Shown: in pieces, positions 16,839 through 25,421 of the stretch
Layout: each line of letters opens with the position of its first letter
How positions within the stretch are numbered: position 1 is the first letter of the stretch
DNA from: Candidatus Magasanikbacteria bacterium RIFCSPHIGHO2_01_FULL_33_34
Lineage (GTDB): Bacteria; Patescibacteriota; Patescibacteriia; Magasanikbacterales; UBA922
Assembly (NCBI GenBank): GCA_001782825.1
Contig: MFPS01000002.1
Coordinates: 1-41,112, forward strand
Direction of reading: 5' to 3'
DNA: 41,112 nt
Notes under the pieces: model-generated
What the model was told of the DNA's origin: nothing
The model's input: only the letters and a program-made list of their open reading frames with translations
Databases searched by the model: none
Position numbers and translations under genes: made by a program

Positions 16839-17870
16839 TTATGGCCACTGATAATTTTCAAATACCATATTAGCCAAATCTCGAGACTCTGTAAACCTAT
16901 CTTCATGTTCCTCAGCTCCCAATACTACCACATCAACTACCCTACCATCATTATTCCTTATACTCACGGCAAAACTATAACCAGCCGCATTAGTATACCC
17001 AGTCTTTCCACCCAAAACTTCTGCAAAATCATTATTCACCCAACCCAATAATAACCAATCTGTATTCCACATATGATGTGATTTTTCTCTTTGTTTTGAA
17101 TATAAATTGTATTCAGGAGTTTTAAGAGCCTCTACAATTTTTGTATTTTCTAATGCATTATTTAAAAGTATAACAATATCACTTGCACTAGATTTATTAC
17201 CCTCATCAAGACCAGTTGGTTCTACAAAAGTAGTCTCTGTCATTCCCAATTCCCTAGCTTTTTGATTCATCCGCTCGACAAATGCCACCACTGGCCAATC
17301 TAATGCATTAGCAAGACTTAAAATAGCTTTATTTGATGAACCAACAAGCGCTGAATACCAAAGTTCATCAAGAGTATAAATATCCCCTGCATACATATGT
17401 GTCCCCATTGAATCACTCCCGATCACAGTAGCTTCACTATTCCAGTCCGGATTTTTTTCCAACAAAACTAAGGCGCTCATCAATTTTGTAATACTCGCAA
17501 TCGATCTTTTATCATATTCATTTTTACTATACAAAATAGCCCCACTTTTATGATCTTTGACAATAATACTTTTTGCGCCAAAACTATCCTGTGGCAATAA
17601 TTCACCCACCAAAACTGGTATTTCTGGATTTGGAATACTAACTGGTTCTATTACAATATCTCCTCCAGCCAATGTTGATTCACTATCAGACAAATCTGTC
17701 ATTTTTTCCATAACCAATGAAATTTCATTTAATTCTGAAGAAAATTCTAATTTATTTGTAAAAAATGAAACAGTAAATACAGCTCCGACGGCTAATAAAA
17801 CAGAAATAAATTTCCAAAAAAAACCAATCTTATCTACCGGTTTTTCTGGCCCAAAAAAAGGAGTATTCAT
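16839..17870 (-). CDS. D-alanyl-D-alanine carboxypeptidase (peptidase S11, PBP5/DacA-like)
   Basis: 343 residues. A cytoplasmic N-terminus and one transmembrane helix (about 16-40) act as signal-anchor. The S11 domain (about 95-340) has all three catalytic motifs: S-I-T-K in ASITKLMSA, S-S-N in VGSSNKAIL, and K-T-G in GGKTGYTNA. It trims the terminal D-Ala from peptidoglycan stem peptides outside the membrane. It lacks the C-terminal membrane-binding domain of PBP5, so the N-terminal helix presumably anchors it. Last gene of the aspS-scpA-scpB run, 24 nt after scpB. Confidence 0.92.
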   Translation of the reverse strand: MNTPFFGPEKPVDKIGFFWKFISVLLAVGAVFTVSFFTNKLEFSSELNEISLVMEKMTDLSDSESTLAGGDIVIEPVSIPNPEIPVLVGELLPQDSFGAKSIIVKDHKSGAILYSKNEYDKRSIASITKLMSALVLLEKNPDWNSEATVIGSDSMGTHMYAGDIYTLDELWYSALVGSSNKAILSLANALDWPVVAFVERMNQKARELGMTETTFVEPTGLDEGNKSSASDIVILLNNALENTKIVEALKTPEYNLYSKQREKSHHMWNTDWLLLGWVNNDFAEVLGGKTGYTNAAGYSFAVSIRNNDGRVVDVVVLGAEEHEDRFTESRDLANMVFENYQWP

Positions 17871-17894
17871 AAACTAAACAAGTATAATAATTAA

Positions 17895-18431
17895 TTATTC
17901 CTTCACTTCAATAATTTTTTCTAAATTGGGATGTTCACTCATTTCAGCATAATCTGGCAATTCTGTAACATTTTTTATGCCAAGATGACGAAGGGCTTCA
18001 AAAGACAGACGATAAACCGGCACAATTTTATCAATATCCTCAGCCTCTTCAATCAACCCTCTCATTAACAAATTTCTAATAATCAAAGCGCAATTAACTC
18101 CTCTAATAAGCTCTAATTCTGGTCTTGTAACTGGTTCTCTATAAGCTATTACAGTCAATGTCTCTAACTGTGCTTTTGTCAGCTCACCAACAATTTCATC
18201 TTTTATAAAACTTTCAATTACATCATGATTTTTAGAATTAGTAGCCATTTGCACACTGTCACCAACTTGCAAAATATTTATACCTGATTCTTCATTGTAT
18301 TTCCCTTGCAAAATTTCAACCGCCTCTTCAATCTCAATAATATTTTTACCAATAGCCTTGGCAATTGCCGACAACTTCAATGGTTTTGAAGCAACAAATA
18401 AAATAGATTCAATTTGAGATTGTAAATTCAT
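17895..18431 (-). CDS. scpB: Segregation and condensation protein ScpB
   Basis: 178 residues of tandem winged-helix type. Signatures include IESILFVASKPL at the N-terminus and LTVIAYREPVTRPELELIRGVN with a following LMRGLIEE. Dimeric ScpB binds the ScpA kleisin bridging SMC heads, forming the SMC-ScpAB complex that compacts and segregates chromosomes. It follows scpA by 9 nt, the usual gene order. The smc gene itself is not in the window. Confidence 0.95.
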   Translation of the reverse strand: MNLQSQIESILFVASKPLKLSAIAKAIGKNIIEIEEAVEILQGKYNEESGINILQVGDSVQMATNSKNHDVIESFIKDEIVGELTKAQLETLTVIAYREPVTRPELELIRGVNCALIIRNLLMRGLIEEAEDIDKIVPVYRLSFEALRHLGIKNVTELPDYAEMSEHPNLEKIIEVKE

Positions 18432-18440
18432 AATGATTAT

Positions 18441-19133
18441 TTAAATTCTTGTGATTGCAATATCAGAAAAAGCTGAATCCTGTTTTAAAATCACAGTTTT
18501 TTGCTTTACTAACTCTAATAGTGCCAAAAAGTTGATTATTATTTCTGTTCGATTATTTGAATTATCTAATAATTCAAAAAAATTGACTGATTTATTTTTT
18601 TCCAAAATTAATCTTATTTTATCCAACCTTTCCTTCAAAGATATAGCCCTATCAATACTAGTCTCTGGTAATGATTTTAATGGTTGCAATCTCCTAATTA
18701 ATTTTACCATATTATCATACATGGTATTCTTATCCAAATTTGTTGGGGCAACAAACTCTTCTGACTGTCTTGGTGCTTCAATTCTAAATACACTTTGTTT
18801 GCCATCTATCCATAATTTATCTATTTTTCTACTTGCTTCTACAAAAATCTTATACAACCTTAATTGATCCTCCAAACTCTGACCATCTTCTTCCTCTTGA
18901 TTAAATTGTGGTAATAATAATCTAGATTTTATATATAACAATCTTGTTCCGACCAACAAAAAATCTGCCAATTCCTCTTCTTTATTTTCCTCAAGCTTAT
19001 CCAAATATTGCAAATATTGTTCAGTAATTTCTGCAAGTGAAATCTCAGATATACTCATCTGTTTATCACTAATCAAACTCAACAATAGATCAAGTGGACC
19101 ACTAAATTTTTCTAGCTGTACAGTAGCCTTCAT
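18441..19133 (-). CDS. scpA: Segregation and condensation protein ScpA (kleisin)
   Basis: 230 residues from the ATG at 19131-19133. A longer frame upstream starts at TTG and would run into the family-1 element, so I reject it. The N-terminal kleisin region FSGPLDLLLSLISDKQMSI is classic, followed by ADFLLVGTRLLYIKSRLLLP, and a C-terminal winged helix (about 160-230) contacts an SMC head. It joins SMC and ScpB. It lies about 147 nt downstream of aspS, with the structured element between them. Confidence 0.94.
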   Translation of the reverse strand: MKATVQLEKFSGPLDLLLSLISDKQMSISEISLAEITEQYLQYLDKLEENKEEELADFLLVGTRLLYIKSRLLLPQFNQEEEDGQSLEDQLRLYKIFVEASRKIDKLWIDGKQSVFRIEAPRQSEEFVAPTNLDKNTMYDNMVKLIRRLQPLKSLPETSIDRAISLKERLDKIRLILEKNKSVNFFELLDNSNNRTEIIINFLALLELVKQKTVILKQDSAFSDIAITRI

Positions 19134-19154
19134 AATTTTGATGAAAAAAATAAT

Positions 19155-19258
19155 AATTAATGATTGGAGATTATCATGAGCGGATTTGATTGCCACAACA
19201 GGCAATCACCTCGGAACCACAGTGAGAATGAGCGAATGATAATCTCCAATCATTAATT
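19155..19258 (+). repeat. Family-1 structured element, copy 2 (between aspS and scpA)
   Basis: Perfect 23 bp inverted arms (19155-19177 and 19236-19258) hold a 58-base core (19178-19235). The core folds into two small hairpins: GATTGCC-ACAACA-GGCAATC and a CTCG/TGAG stem. Compared with copy 3 the core differs at four positions, two of which are a compensating A-T versus G-C pair in the first hairpin. It sits in the mRNA between two genes of one operon, antisense to the written core. Confidence 0.85.
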
Positions 19259-19280
19259 CTACTATAAATTATAATTTATA

Positions 19281-21041
19281 CTACTTATTATTACTATCAA
19301 TTTTTATATGTAATTCTTTCAATTGTTTATCATCAACTACAGACGGGCTTCCCATCATCGGTTCTTCTGCTTTTTGATTCTTTGGAAATGGTACTACATT
19401 GCGTATATTATCCTCATTTGTAAGTAACATCACTAAACGCTCAATACCCGGAGCAAAACCACAATGGGGTGGAGCGCCAAATTCAAACGCTCTTATCATA
19501 TGTCCAAATTTAGCATCAACCGCTTTTTTGTCATATCCAGCTACCGCAAATGCTCTATACATTATCTCAGGATCTTTATTGCGCACCGCACCCGAAGAAA
19601 TTTCAAGCCCATTGGCAATAATATCATATTGATCAGCTAATATATTCAAAGGATTTTCATCATTCAAAGCTTCTAAACCACCCATTGGCATAGAAAAAGG
19701 ATTGTGCCCAAAATCAATCTTGCCTGATTCTTCATTCAATTCATACATTGGAAAATCTACCACCCATGCCCAGGCAACCAAATTAGGATCAGACAAATTA
19801 AGCTTCTTTGCAACCAAAGTACGAACAGCGCCAAGGGCTGTACAAGAAATTTTCCAATTGTCTGCAGAAAAAAATACAATACTTCCCTCTTCTGCTTTTA
19901 CAAGATCACGAAGCGATAATAATTCTTGTTCTGAAAAAAACTTTGCAATCGATCCCTCAAATTTACCTTCAACATATTTCATCCAAGCAAGACCTTTAGC
20001 ATGAGCACGTTTTGCCACATCAGTAAATTCTTCATCAATTTCTTTTCGTGTAAATTTGGCCCCACCTGGCACAACCAAAGCTCGGACAAATTCAGCTTCT
20101 GCAAAAACTTTAAATCCAGTTTGTTTGGCCCACTCTGCTACATCTACCATTTTCAAATCATACCTCAAATCAGGTCTGTCCCCACCATAAGTTTCCATTA
20201 CTTCCTTATATGGAATTCTTGGAAAAGGACTTTCTTTTACTTGCTTACCAGCAAACTTGGTCAATTCAATAAATAATGGCTCCATCAATTGAAAAAATTC
20301 ATCTGATGTCATAAAACTAGTTTCAACATCAAGTTGATAAAATTCACCCGGACTTCTATCAGCCCGAGGATCTTCATCACGCATACAAGGTGCGATTTGA
20401 TAATATCTATCCATTCCACCAACCATCAAAAGCTGTTTATATTGTTGTGGAGCTTGAGGAAGCGCATAAAACTTTCCAGGATGCAATCTACTTGGCACAA
20501 GAAAATCACGCGCTCCTTCTGGTGAAGACACTGTCAAAACTGGTGTTGCCAATTCAATAAAACCATTATTATCCATATAATCACGAATAACTTTCAACAT
20601 CTTTGCCCTAAAAATCAAAGTATTTTTTAATTTTTCACGACGAATTTCCAAAAATCTATACTTCAAACGAAGGTCCTCATCTTCCTCTGCCTTGCGCGCA
20701 TCAAAAATTTCAAATGGCATTGCTTTGGCTTTGCTCAATACTTCAACTTCACTCACCAACAACTCAATCTCACCAGTAGACAGTTCTTTATTAATTGATT
20801 TTTTGTCTCGCTTTACAACTGCACCTTTTACTTTAATAATATATTCGTACTTCAAACCCTCAGCCACAGAAAAATCAGCCACCTTATCAGGGTGGAATAC
20901 CACTTGAGTAATACCATATCTATCTCGCAAATCAACAAAAATAACCCCACCTAAATCACGGCGCTTATGAACCCAACCAGATAATACTACTTCTCCCTTA
21001 CTTTTTGCAGATAATTCTCCACATGTGTGTGTTCTATACAT
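19281..21041 (-). CDS. aspS: Aspartyl-tRNA synthetase
   Basis: 586 residues, bacterial type. The N-terminal OB-fold anticodon domain (1-105) has GWVHKRRDLGGVIFVDLRDR. The class II core has motif 2 (IAPCMRDEDPRADRSPGEFY), the inserted GAD domain (about 290-410) and motif 3 (GFAPGIERLVMLL, then VVPFPK). It charges tRNA-Asp. A His occupies the W-V-H position in the OB fold, a place where Asp/Asn tRNA discrimination has been reported to be tuned. An asnS gene lies just upstream, so indirect Asn-tRNA formation is not needed. It has its own promoter and heads the aspS-scpA-scpB-dacA run. Confidence 0.97.
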   Translation of the reverse strand: MYRTHTCGELSAKSKGEVVLSGWVHKRRDLGGVIFVDLRDRYGITQVVFHPDKVADFSVAEGLKYEYIIKVKGAVVKRDKKSINKELSTGEIELLVSEVEVLSKAKAMPFEIFDARKAEEDEDLRLKYRFLEIRREKLKNTLIFRAKMLKVIRDYMDNNGFIELATPVLTVSSPEGARDFLVPSRLHPGKFYALPQAPQQYKQLLMVGGMDRYYQIAPCMRDEDPRADRSPGEFYQLDVETSFMTSDEFFQLMEPLFIELTKFAGKQVKESPFPRIPYKEVMETYGGDRPDLRYDLKMVDVAEWAKQTGFKVFAEAEFVRALVVPGGAKFTRKEIDEEFTDVAKRAHAKGLAWMKYVEGKFEGSIAKFFSEQELLSLRDLVKAEEGSIVFFSADNWKISCTALGAVRTLVAKKLNLSDPNLVAWAWVVDFPMYELNEESGKIDFGHNPFSMPMGGLEALNDENPLNILADQYDIIANGLEISSGAVRNKDPEIMYRAFAVAGYDKKAVDAKFGHMIRAFEFGAPPHCGFAPGIERLVMLLTNEDNIRNVVPFPKNQKAEEPMMGSPSVVDDKQLKELHIKIDSNNK

Positions 21042-21089
21042 AATTTAAAAAATAAAACCATTAAGCCATTTCAAGCCCTTATAGGAATT

Positions 21090-21118
21090 ATTTTAACATA
21101 AAAGTTAGGTCTTGACAA
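21090..21118 (-). promoter_or_regulatory. Promoter of aspS-scpA-scpB-dacA
   Basis: On the minus strand, TTGTCA (21113-21118), 17 bp spacer and TAAAAT (21090-21095), about 48 nt upstream of the aspS ATG. Confidence 0.65.
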
Positions 21119-21125
21119 CACACCA

Positions 21126-21155
21126 AAAACCACCACAATATACTGTGATGGTTTT
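21126..21155 (-). terminator. Hairpin terminator after asnS
   Basis: On the minus strand a 12 bp stem AAAACCATCACA / TGTGGTGGTTTT, with one G-U wobble and a 6-base loop, ends in T's. The U tract after the stem is short, so it may be a weak terminator. The wobble is a valid pair only on the minus strand, matching asnS transcription. Confidence 0.6.
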
Positions 21156-21159
21156 AAAA

Positions 21160-21206
21160 TTTAAAAATGTTTATATGTTTAAATGTTTGAATGTTTATAT
21201 GTTTAC
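21160..21206. repeat. Family-3 AT-rich repeat at the 3' end of asnS
   Basis: Tandem units of the form ATGTTTATATG / TTTAAATGTTTGAATG run up to the asnS stop codon. The reverse complement (TAAACAT-type units) occurs just upstream of the asnS start at 22491-22526, so the gene is bracketed by inverted copies. Confidence 0.6.
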
Positions 21207-22492
21207 GGTCTTACTCTGTTAATCATCCGAGGAAATGGAATAGTCTCACGAATATGATGTACCCCACAAATCCAACCAACCATACGCTCCAATCCTAGAC
21301 CAAAACCAGAGTGTGGTACTGATCCATATTTTCGCAAATCCAAATACCATTGATATTCTGGTCCTGAAAGCCCTTCTTTTTGAATTTCAGCTTTTAATAC
21401 TTCATAATCATCTTCACGCTGTGAACCACCAATCAGCTCTCCTGCGCCTTCAATTCCTATCAAATCATTATTTAATACAATCTCTGGATCAGTCGGGTCA
21501 ACCTTCATATAAAATGGCTTAATCGTTTTTGGCCACTTGTGAATAAATACTGGTACTGGTGAATCCTGTGTCAACATTCCTTCGTCATCATTACCCAAAT
21601 CCTCACCAAATTTAATATCAGATCCCAAATGATTCAACTTTTCAATCGCTTCTTTATAAGTTAACCGAGCAAATGGAAGTGTAAGCATTCTCTCAATCGG
21701 CGCAATATCCCGTTCTAATATTACTAACTCTTCTTTTACATTTTCTAAACATCTTCGTGCAATAAATTTAACCATTGCTTCTTGAATATCCATATTTTCA
21801 TCATGTTCTACATAAGCTGCTTCAGCATCCATCATCCAAAATTCTGTTAAATGTCTTTTTGTTTTACTTTTCTCAGCCCGAAATGTCGGACCAAAATCAA
21901 ATCCACGCCCAACCGACATAATAGCAGCTTCCAAATATAATTGACCTGATTGAGACAAAAATACCTCGCCCTCATCAAAATATTCAATTCCAAATAATGT
22001 AGTTGAACCTTCACAAGCATTTGGGGTTATAATCGGTGTATCAATTTTTACAAAATCTTGCTCATGAAAATAATCATAAATAGCCTGAATCACCTCATCA
22101 CGCACTCTCTGAATTGCCCACTGCTTTTTACTGCGAAGCCAAAGATGACGATTATCCAACAAAAAATCTGGTCCATGCTCTTTTTTGGTAATTGGGTATT
22201 CTTCAGCAATCTGAACAATCTCTACTTTTGAAACTTGCAACTCAAATACACCTTCCTGTTTTGGATGTTTACTAATACTACCAACAACTACCAATGAAGA
22301 TTCTTGAGTCAATTTTTCTACATTATTCCATACCTCTTCGCTCACCCCTGACTTTACTACTACAGCCTGAACAAAACCACTTCCGTCCCGTAGCTCCAAA
22401 AAAGCTATTGAACCAGATGATCGCTTGTTATACAACCAACCCTTAATCTCTACCTCTTGATTAACATATTGTGAAATATTTTTTATAAGCAT
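21203..22492 (-). CDS. asnS: Asparaginyl-tRNA synthetase
   Basis: 429 residues, class IIb. The OB-fold anticodon-binding domain (1-100) has [20 protein letters not shown]. Motif 2 lies around [20 protein letters not shown] and motif 3 is [15 protein letters not shown], ending with [15 protein letters not shown] as in known AsnRS. There is no GAD insertion, which separates it from AspRS. It charges tRNA-Asn directly. The start is the first ATG, within a family-3 repeat, and no Shine-Dalgarno is visible. Confidence 0.95.
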   Translation of the reverse strand: MLIKNISQYVNQEVEIKGWLYNKRSSGSIAFLELRDGSGFVQAVVVKSGVSEEVWNNVEKLTQESSLVVVGSISKHPKQEGVFELQVSKVEIVQIAEEYPITKKEHGPDFLLDNRHLWLRSKKQWAIQRVRDEVIQAIYDYFHEQDFVKIDTPIITPNACEGSTTLFGIEYFDEGEVFLSQSGQLYLEAAIMSVGRGFDFGPTFRAEKSKTKRHLTEFWMMDAEAAYVEHDENMDIQEAMVKFIARRCLENVKEELVILERDIAPIERMLTLPFARLTYKEAIEKLNHLGSDIKFGEDLGNDDEGMLTQDSPVPVFIHKWPKTIKPFYMKVDPTDPEIVLNNDLIGIEGAGELIGGSQREDDYEVLKAEIQKEGLSGPEYQWYLDLRKYGSVPHSGFGLGLERMVGWICGVHHIRETIPFPRMINRVRP

Positions 22493-22526
22493 ATAAACAT
22501 TTTAACATAAAAACATCTAAACATTA
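22491..22526. repeat. Family-3 AT-rich repeat upstream of asnS
   Basis: ATAAACAT and CATCTAAACAT units, complementary to the units at 21160-21206 and 22624-22662. It overlaps the asnS start codon. Confidence 0.55.
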
Positions 22527-22549
22527 CCACTTTTTTATACTTTTAACAA
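22521..22549 (-). promoter_or_regulatory. Candidate asnS promoter
   Basis: On the minus strand, TTGTTA (22544-22549), 17 bp spacer and TAATGT (22521-22526). The -10 is weak and partly made of family-3 repeat sequence. Confidence 0.35.
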
Positions 22550-22623
22550 GTAGATAATTAAAGATAAAATCATACACAAAAAAATAACATAAATGCTCGT
22601 ATTTAACTATTTTTTAATAACAA

Positions 22624-22662
22624 GTATATTTGTATATTTAAATGTCTATATGTTTAAATGTA
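22624..22662. repeat. Family-3 AT-rich repeat running into the 3' end of recO
   Basis: ATATTTAAATGTCTATATG and TTTAAATG units. The last residues of RecO (H-L-N-I-stop) are encoded by repeat sequence, so the repeat either invaded the gene end or supplies its stop codon. Confidence 0.55.
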
Positions 22663-23413
22663 ATTCCCAATCTTCAATCTTCTTCTCACTATGAAACAAG
22701 ACAAATTCATAAATTAACTTATGAAGTTTTTTTTGTTCAACTTCCTCCATAGAAAAATCCTGTATTAGTCTCCAGTCATTTTTAAGCAATGCCTGTAAAT
22801 TTGATACTTCTCTCAAACCACAATCAACAATCTGTTCTCCTATGTGTTTTTTTTCTTCACGACACAAAGGACAAATTATTCCTCCACCAGCAAAATAAAA
22901 ACCAAGTTTTTTATTATTTAACAAATTATCTTTTGCCATTTCTTTATATGTTTTTTCACATATAACACAATAATCAAGTATCGGATAAAAACCAAGCACA
23001 GAAAATAAGTTTATTATGAAAGCATCAGTCAATATATTATTAAATTTATCACTTTTATCAACAAACTTAAGCCAACTTAAAAATAATTCAAATATTCTAC
23101 TATCTACTTCTTCAACTTCAGTCATCTGATCCAAAAAAGAACACAAAAATCCCGCATCCATACTCTTGTCAAAATTTTGTCTAATTTTAGCAAAAAAATT
23201 AATAGGAATTACTTTTGTCAAGTGCGCCACTCCTTTACCTTCTGCTATTTCAATTTGAACGTAAGAAAAAGGCTCCAAATGAGCCGAATTTTTACTTTGT
23301 ATTTTCTTGACACCACGTGCAAATAATTCAACCTTTCCAGACTCTTTGGTATAAAAAGTTATATGTTGATCAAATTCTTTAAAATTTCTACGTGCTAATA
23401 CTATTGCTTCCAT
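22646..23413 (-). CDS. recO: DNA repair protein RecO
   Basis: 255 residues. The N-terminal OB fold (1-80) begins MEAIVLARRNFKEFDQHITFYT and contains GKVELFARGVKKIQSK. The helical C-terminal domain has the zinc site C-V-I-C (near residue 147) and C-P-L-C (near 180). RecO works with RecR to load RecA on SSB-coated gaps, and also anneals strands. Length is typical. Its C-terminal residues lie in a repeat, so the end may be non-native. It is last in the map-ruvX-recO run, with family-1 copy 3 between ruvX and recO. Confidence 0.92.
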   Translation of the reverse strand: MEAIVLARRNFKEFDQHITFYTKESGKVELFARGVKKIQSKNSAHLEPFSYVQIEIAEGKGVAHLTKVIPINFFAKIRQNFDKSMDAGFLCSFLDQMTEVEEVDSRIFELFLSWLKFVDKSDKFNNILTDAFIINLFSVLGFYPILDYCVICEKTYKEMAKDNLLNNKKLGFYFAGGGIICPLCREEKKHIGEQIVDCGLREVSNLQALLKNDWRLIQDFSMEEVEQKKLHKLIYEFVLFHSEKKIEDWELHLNI

Positions 23414-23424
23414 ATTATATTAAA

Positions 23425-23530
23425 AATAAATCTAATAGGAATTATTATGAGCGGATTTGGTTGCCACAACAGGCAACCACCTCGGAGCCACAGCGAGAAT
23501 GAGCGAATGATAATTCCTATTAGATTTATT
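23425..23530 (+). repeat. Family-1 structured element, copy 3 (between ruvX and recO)
   Basis: 24 bp inverted arms (23425-23448 and 23507-23530) pair except for one T-G wobble. They hold a 58-base core (23449-23506) with hairpins GGTTGCC-ACAACA-GGCAACC and CTCG/CGAG. The right arm covers the ruvX stop codon and two bases of its last sense codon. The element ends 11 bases from the recO ATG, so it must be in the recO 5' leader. Confidence 0.85.
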
Positions 23531-23888
23531 GTTTATCCAAATAAGTCTGCATAATCACCATCGCTGATTTCTCGTCGCGACTAACGTCACCACCCATACT
23601 ATCAGCTTGACGAGAACTAAATCTCTCATCAACAAACTCCAATGGTAAATTAGTTCTCTTTTTTAATTCTTCTGCAAATTCATTCACTCGCCTAGTATTA
23701 TCATTTTCTTTTGAATCCAATCCTAGTGGCATACCAAGCACAAGCTTGTCTATCCCTTCTTTATTTATAAGAGTAACCAATTCATCAATATTATTGACAA
23801 TACCATAAGGTAATACAACATCAAGCCCAACTTGAACCCAAGCTAATCCAATTCTTTTTTTACCATAATCAATACCTAACAAGTTCAT
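23526..23888 (-). CDS. ruvX: Holliday-junction resolvase-like protein RuvX (YqgF)
   Basis: 120 residues, slightly short of the usual 135-150. The RNase H-like fold is shown by LGIDYGKKRIGLAW (first catalytic Asp), LVLGMPLGLD, EFVDERFSS (catalytic Glu/Asp) and DEKSAMVIMQTYL (third acidic residue). Family members are implicated in pre-16S rRNA 5' processing and, by fold, in junction resolution. It is placed between map and recO, separated from each by repeat elements. Confidence 0.93.
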   Translation of the reverse strand: MNLLGIDYGKKRIGLAWVQVGLDVVLPYGIVNNIDELVTLINKEGIDKLVLGMPLGLDSKENDNTRRVNEFAEELKKRTNLPLEFVDERFSSRQADSMGGDVSRDEKSAMVIMQTYLDKQ

Positions 23889-23895
23889 AGTGAAT

Positions 23896-24039
23896 AGTTC
23901 ATAGCCAATAGGATTTATTTAAAGTTTATATACACTACCCGAATGACTTTTGTTAATATAATTTAATTTTTTATAAATAATTATCTGTGCTTCCAACTTG
24001 CAAAACTAACTATTAGCTCTTGGCTATCAATTATGAACT
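23896..24039. repeat. Family-2 inverted-repeat spacer, copy a (map/ruvX)
   Basis: Left arm AGTTCATAGCCAATAG (23896-23911). The right arm (24010-24039) contains TATTAGCTCTTGGCTAT and ATGAACT, roughly complementary to it, with an AT-rich middle. The right arm overlaps the map stop codon. Same family as the spacers in the ribosomal operon. Confidence 0.65.
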
Positions 24040-24825
24040 AATCTCATTTGGCCTTCTAGTAGCTACGACTGGACCATCTTTTGTAATGATAATTGTATGC
24101 TCAAAATGAGCATTCAAACTATGGTCCTGAGTAGATATACTCCAGCCGTCCGCGGCTGTGTCTACTGCATAATCTCCAATAGTTATCATTGGTTCAATAG
24201 CAATCACCACCCCTGGCTCCAAAATCCATGACTCCAAATTCTTGTCATAATAATTTGGAACTCGTGGTTCTTCATGCACAGCATGACCAACGCCATGACC
24301 CACTAGATCACGCACCACACCATACCCCAAAGGCTCTATATAGCTCTGTATAGCCTTACCAATACTTGCAATAGTATTCCCCACCTGACACTGCGCAATG
24401 CCAATTTCTAGAGATTTTTGAGTTTCTGCAAGCAATTTCTTGGTTACTTCATCAATATTACCAACTGGTATAGTGAGAGCTGTATCTGTAAAATATCCAC
24501 CATCTGCTGGGTATCGCATACCAATATCAATACTAAAAATGTCCCCATCCTTGAGAACTTTTTCTTTGGTAGCAATACCATGAACTAATTCATCATTTAT
24601 TGAAGCACAAATTGTAGAAGGAAATGGAGGGTCACTTGGACGAGATTTATACCCTTTGAAAGCTGGGATTCCACCCGCTGCAATAATCATTTTTTCTGCT
24701 TTCTGATCAACATCCCAAGCACTCATACCAACCACTACCATATTGGAAAGATCCTCTAATATCTTTCCCATTAGCTTTCCACCTTCTAAAATAAGCTCTA
24801 ATTCTCTATCTTTTTTAATATACAT
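24031..24825 (-). CDS. map: Methionine aminopeptidase, type I
   Basis: 264 residues. The dimetal ligands of the pita-bread fold are all present: Asp in FSIDIGMRY, Asp in GYFTDTALT, His in LVGHGVGHAVHEEP, Glu in VVIAIEPMI and Glu in NAHFEHTIII. The substrate-binding His is in DELVHGIAT. It removes the N-terminal Met from nascent proteins. There is no N-terminal zinc-finger extension. Its ATG is one base from the adk stop, matching the conserved secY-adk-map order. Confidence 0.96.
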   Translation of the reverse strand: MYIKKDRELELILEGGKLMGKILEDLSNMVVVGMSAWDVDQKAEKMIIAAGGIPAFKGYKSRPSDPPFPSTICASINDELVHGIATKEKVLKDGDIFSIDIGMRYPADGGYFTDTALTIPVGNIDEVTKKLLAETQKSLEIGIAQCQVGNTIASIGKAIQSYIEPLGYGVVRDLVGHGVGHAVHEEPRVPNYYDKNLESWILEPGVVIAIEPMITIGDYAVDTAADGWSISTQDHSLNAHFEHTIIITKDGPVVATRRPNEISS

Positions 24826-24826
24826 A

Positions 24827-25420
24827 TTATAATTGATCTAAAATTTCCATAATACTTTTACCAACCTCCTCAATTGATCTTTCACCACTTACTCTTTTTA
24901 ATAAACCAAGACTCTCATAAAAATATAAAATAGGCTTGATAGCTTCATTACCTTGCTCTTCAATTCTCTTTTTCATAATTTCCAACTGATCATCATCTCG
25001 CAAACCATTGGAAGTTTCTTTCCTATGTAAAAGTCTCTCTAAACTTAATTTGTCTGATATATTTACGTCAATAACAACAACATTATTTTCTACACCTTTT
25101 TCCTCAAAAAATCTCTGATACTTTTCTGCCTGTTCAACACTTCTTATGGCCCCATCCAATATAATCCCCTTATTTAACAAAAAGTACTTTTCCATCTCAC
25201 TAAAAACTAATCTATAAATTAGTTCATCATCTACTAATTTACCGTCCTTCATATCATCAAGCATCGCCAAATCATTAGGATCAGCATTTTTATCATCAGC
25301 CAATTTCCTCAACAAATTTCCTGTTGATATGTGGCCATAATTCAATTTTTTTGCCAATATTTCTGCCTGCGTACCTTTCCCACTCCCTGGTACTCCCATT
25401 AAAATAATTACTTTCGCCAT
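24827..25420 (-). CDS. adk: Adenylate kinase
   Basis: 197 residues from the ATG at 25418-25420. An in-frame TTG upstream is rejected because the ATG sits one base after the preceding stop and matches the usual N-terminus. P-loop GVPGSGKGTQ, NMP-binding segment HISTGNLLR and GIILDGAIRSVEQAE are visible. The LID is the short type without zinc cysteines (LHRKETSNGLRDDD). It interconverts AMP, ADP and ATP. The otherwise common G-F-P-R motif is altered to DGAIRS, so specificity may differ from canonical Adk. Confidence 0.9.
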   Translation of the reverse strand: MAKVIILMGVPGSGKGTQAEILAKKLNYGHISTGNLLRKLADDKNADPNDLAMLDDMKDGKLVDDELIYRLVFSEMEKYFLLNKGIILDGAIRSVEQAEKYQRFFEEKGVENNVVVIDVNISDKLSLERLLHRKETSNGLRDDDQLEIMKKRIEEQGNEAIKPILYFYESLGLLKRVSGERSIEEVGKSIMEILDQL

Positions 25421-25421
25421 A

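Noticed and set aside
19134-19205. N-terminal extension of ScpA starting at TTG
   Set aside because: It translates the family-1 element and the kleisin signature starts right after the ATG at 19131-19133.
13844-23530. Integron attC sites or a CRISPR array for the family-1 elements
   Set aside because: No RYYYAAC/GTTRRRY ends, no integrase, no regular repeat-spacer tandem; copies are kilobases apart.
13844-23530. Insertion sequence or transposase genes
   Set aside because: No transposase, integrase or phage frame is visible anywhere; the elements are about 105-120 bases and non-coding.
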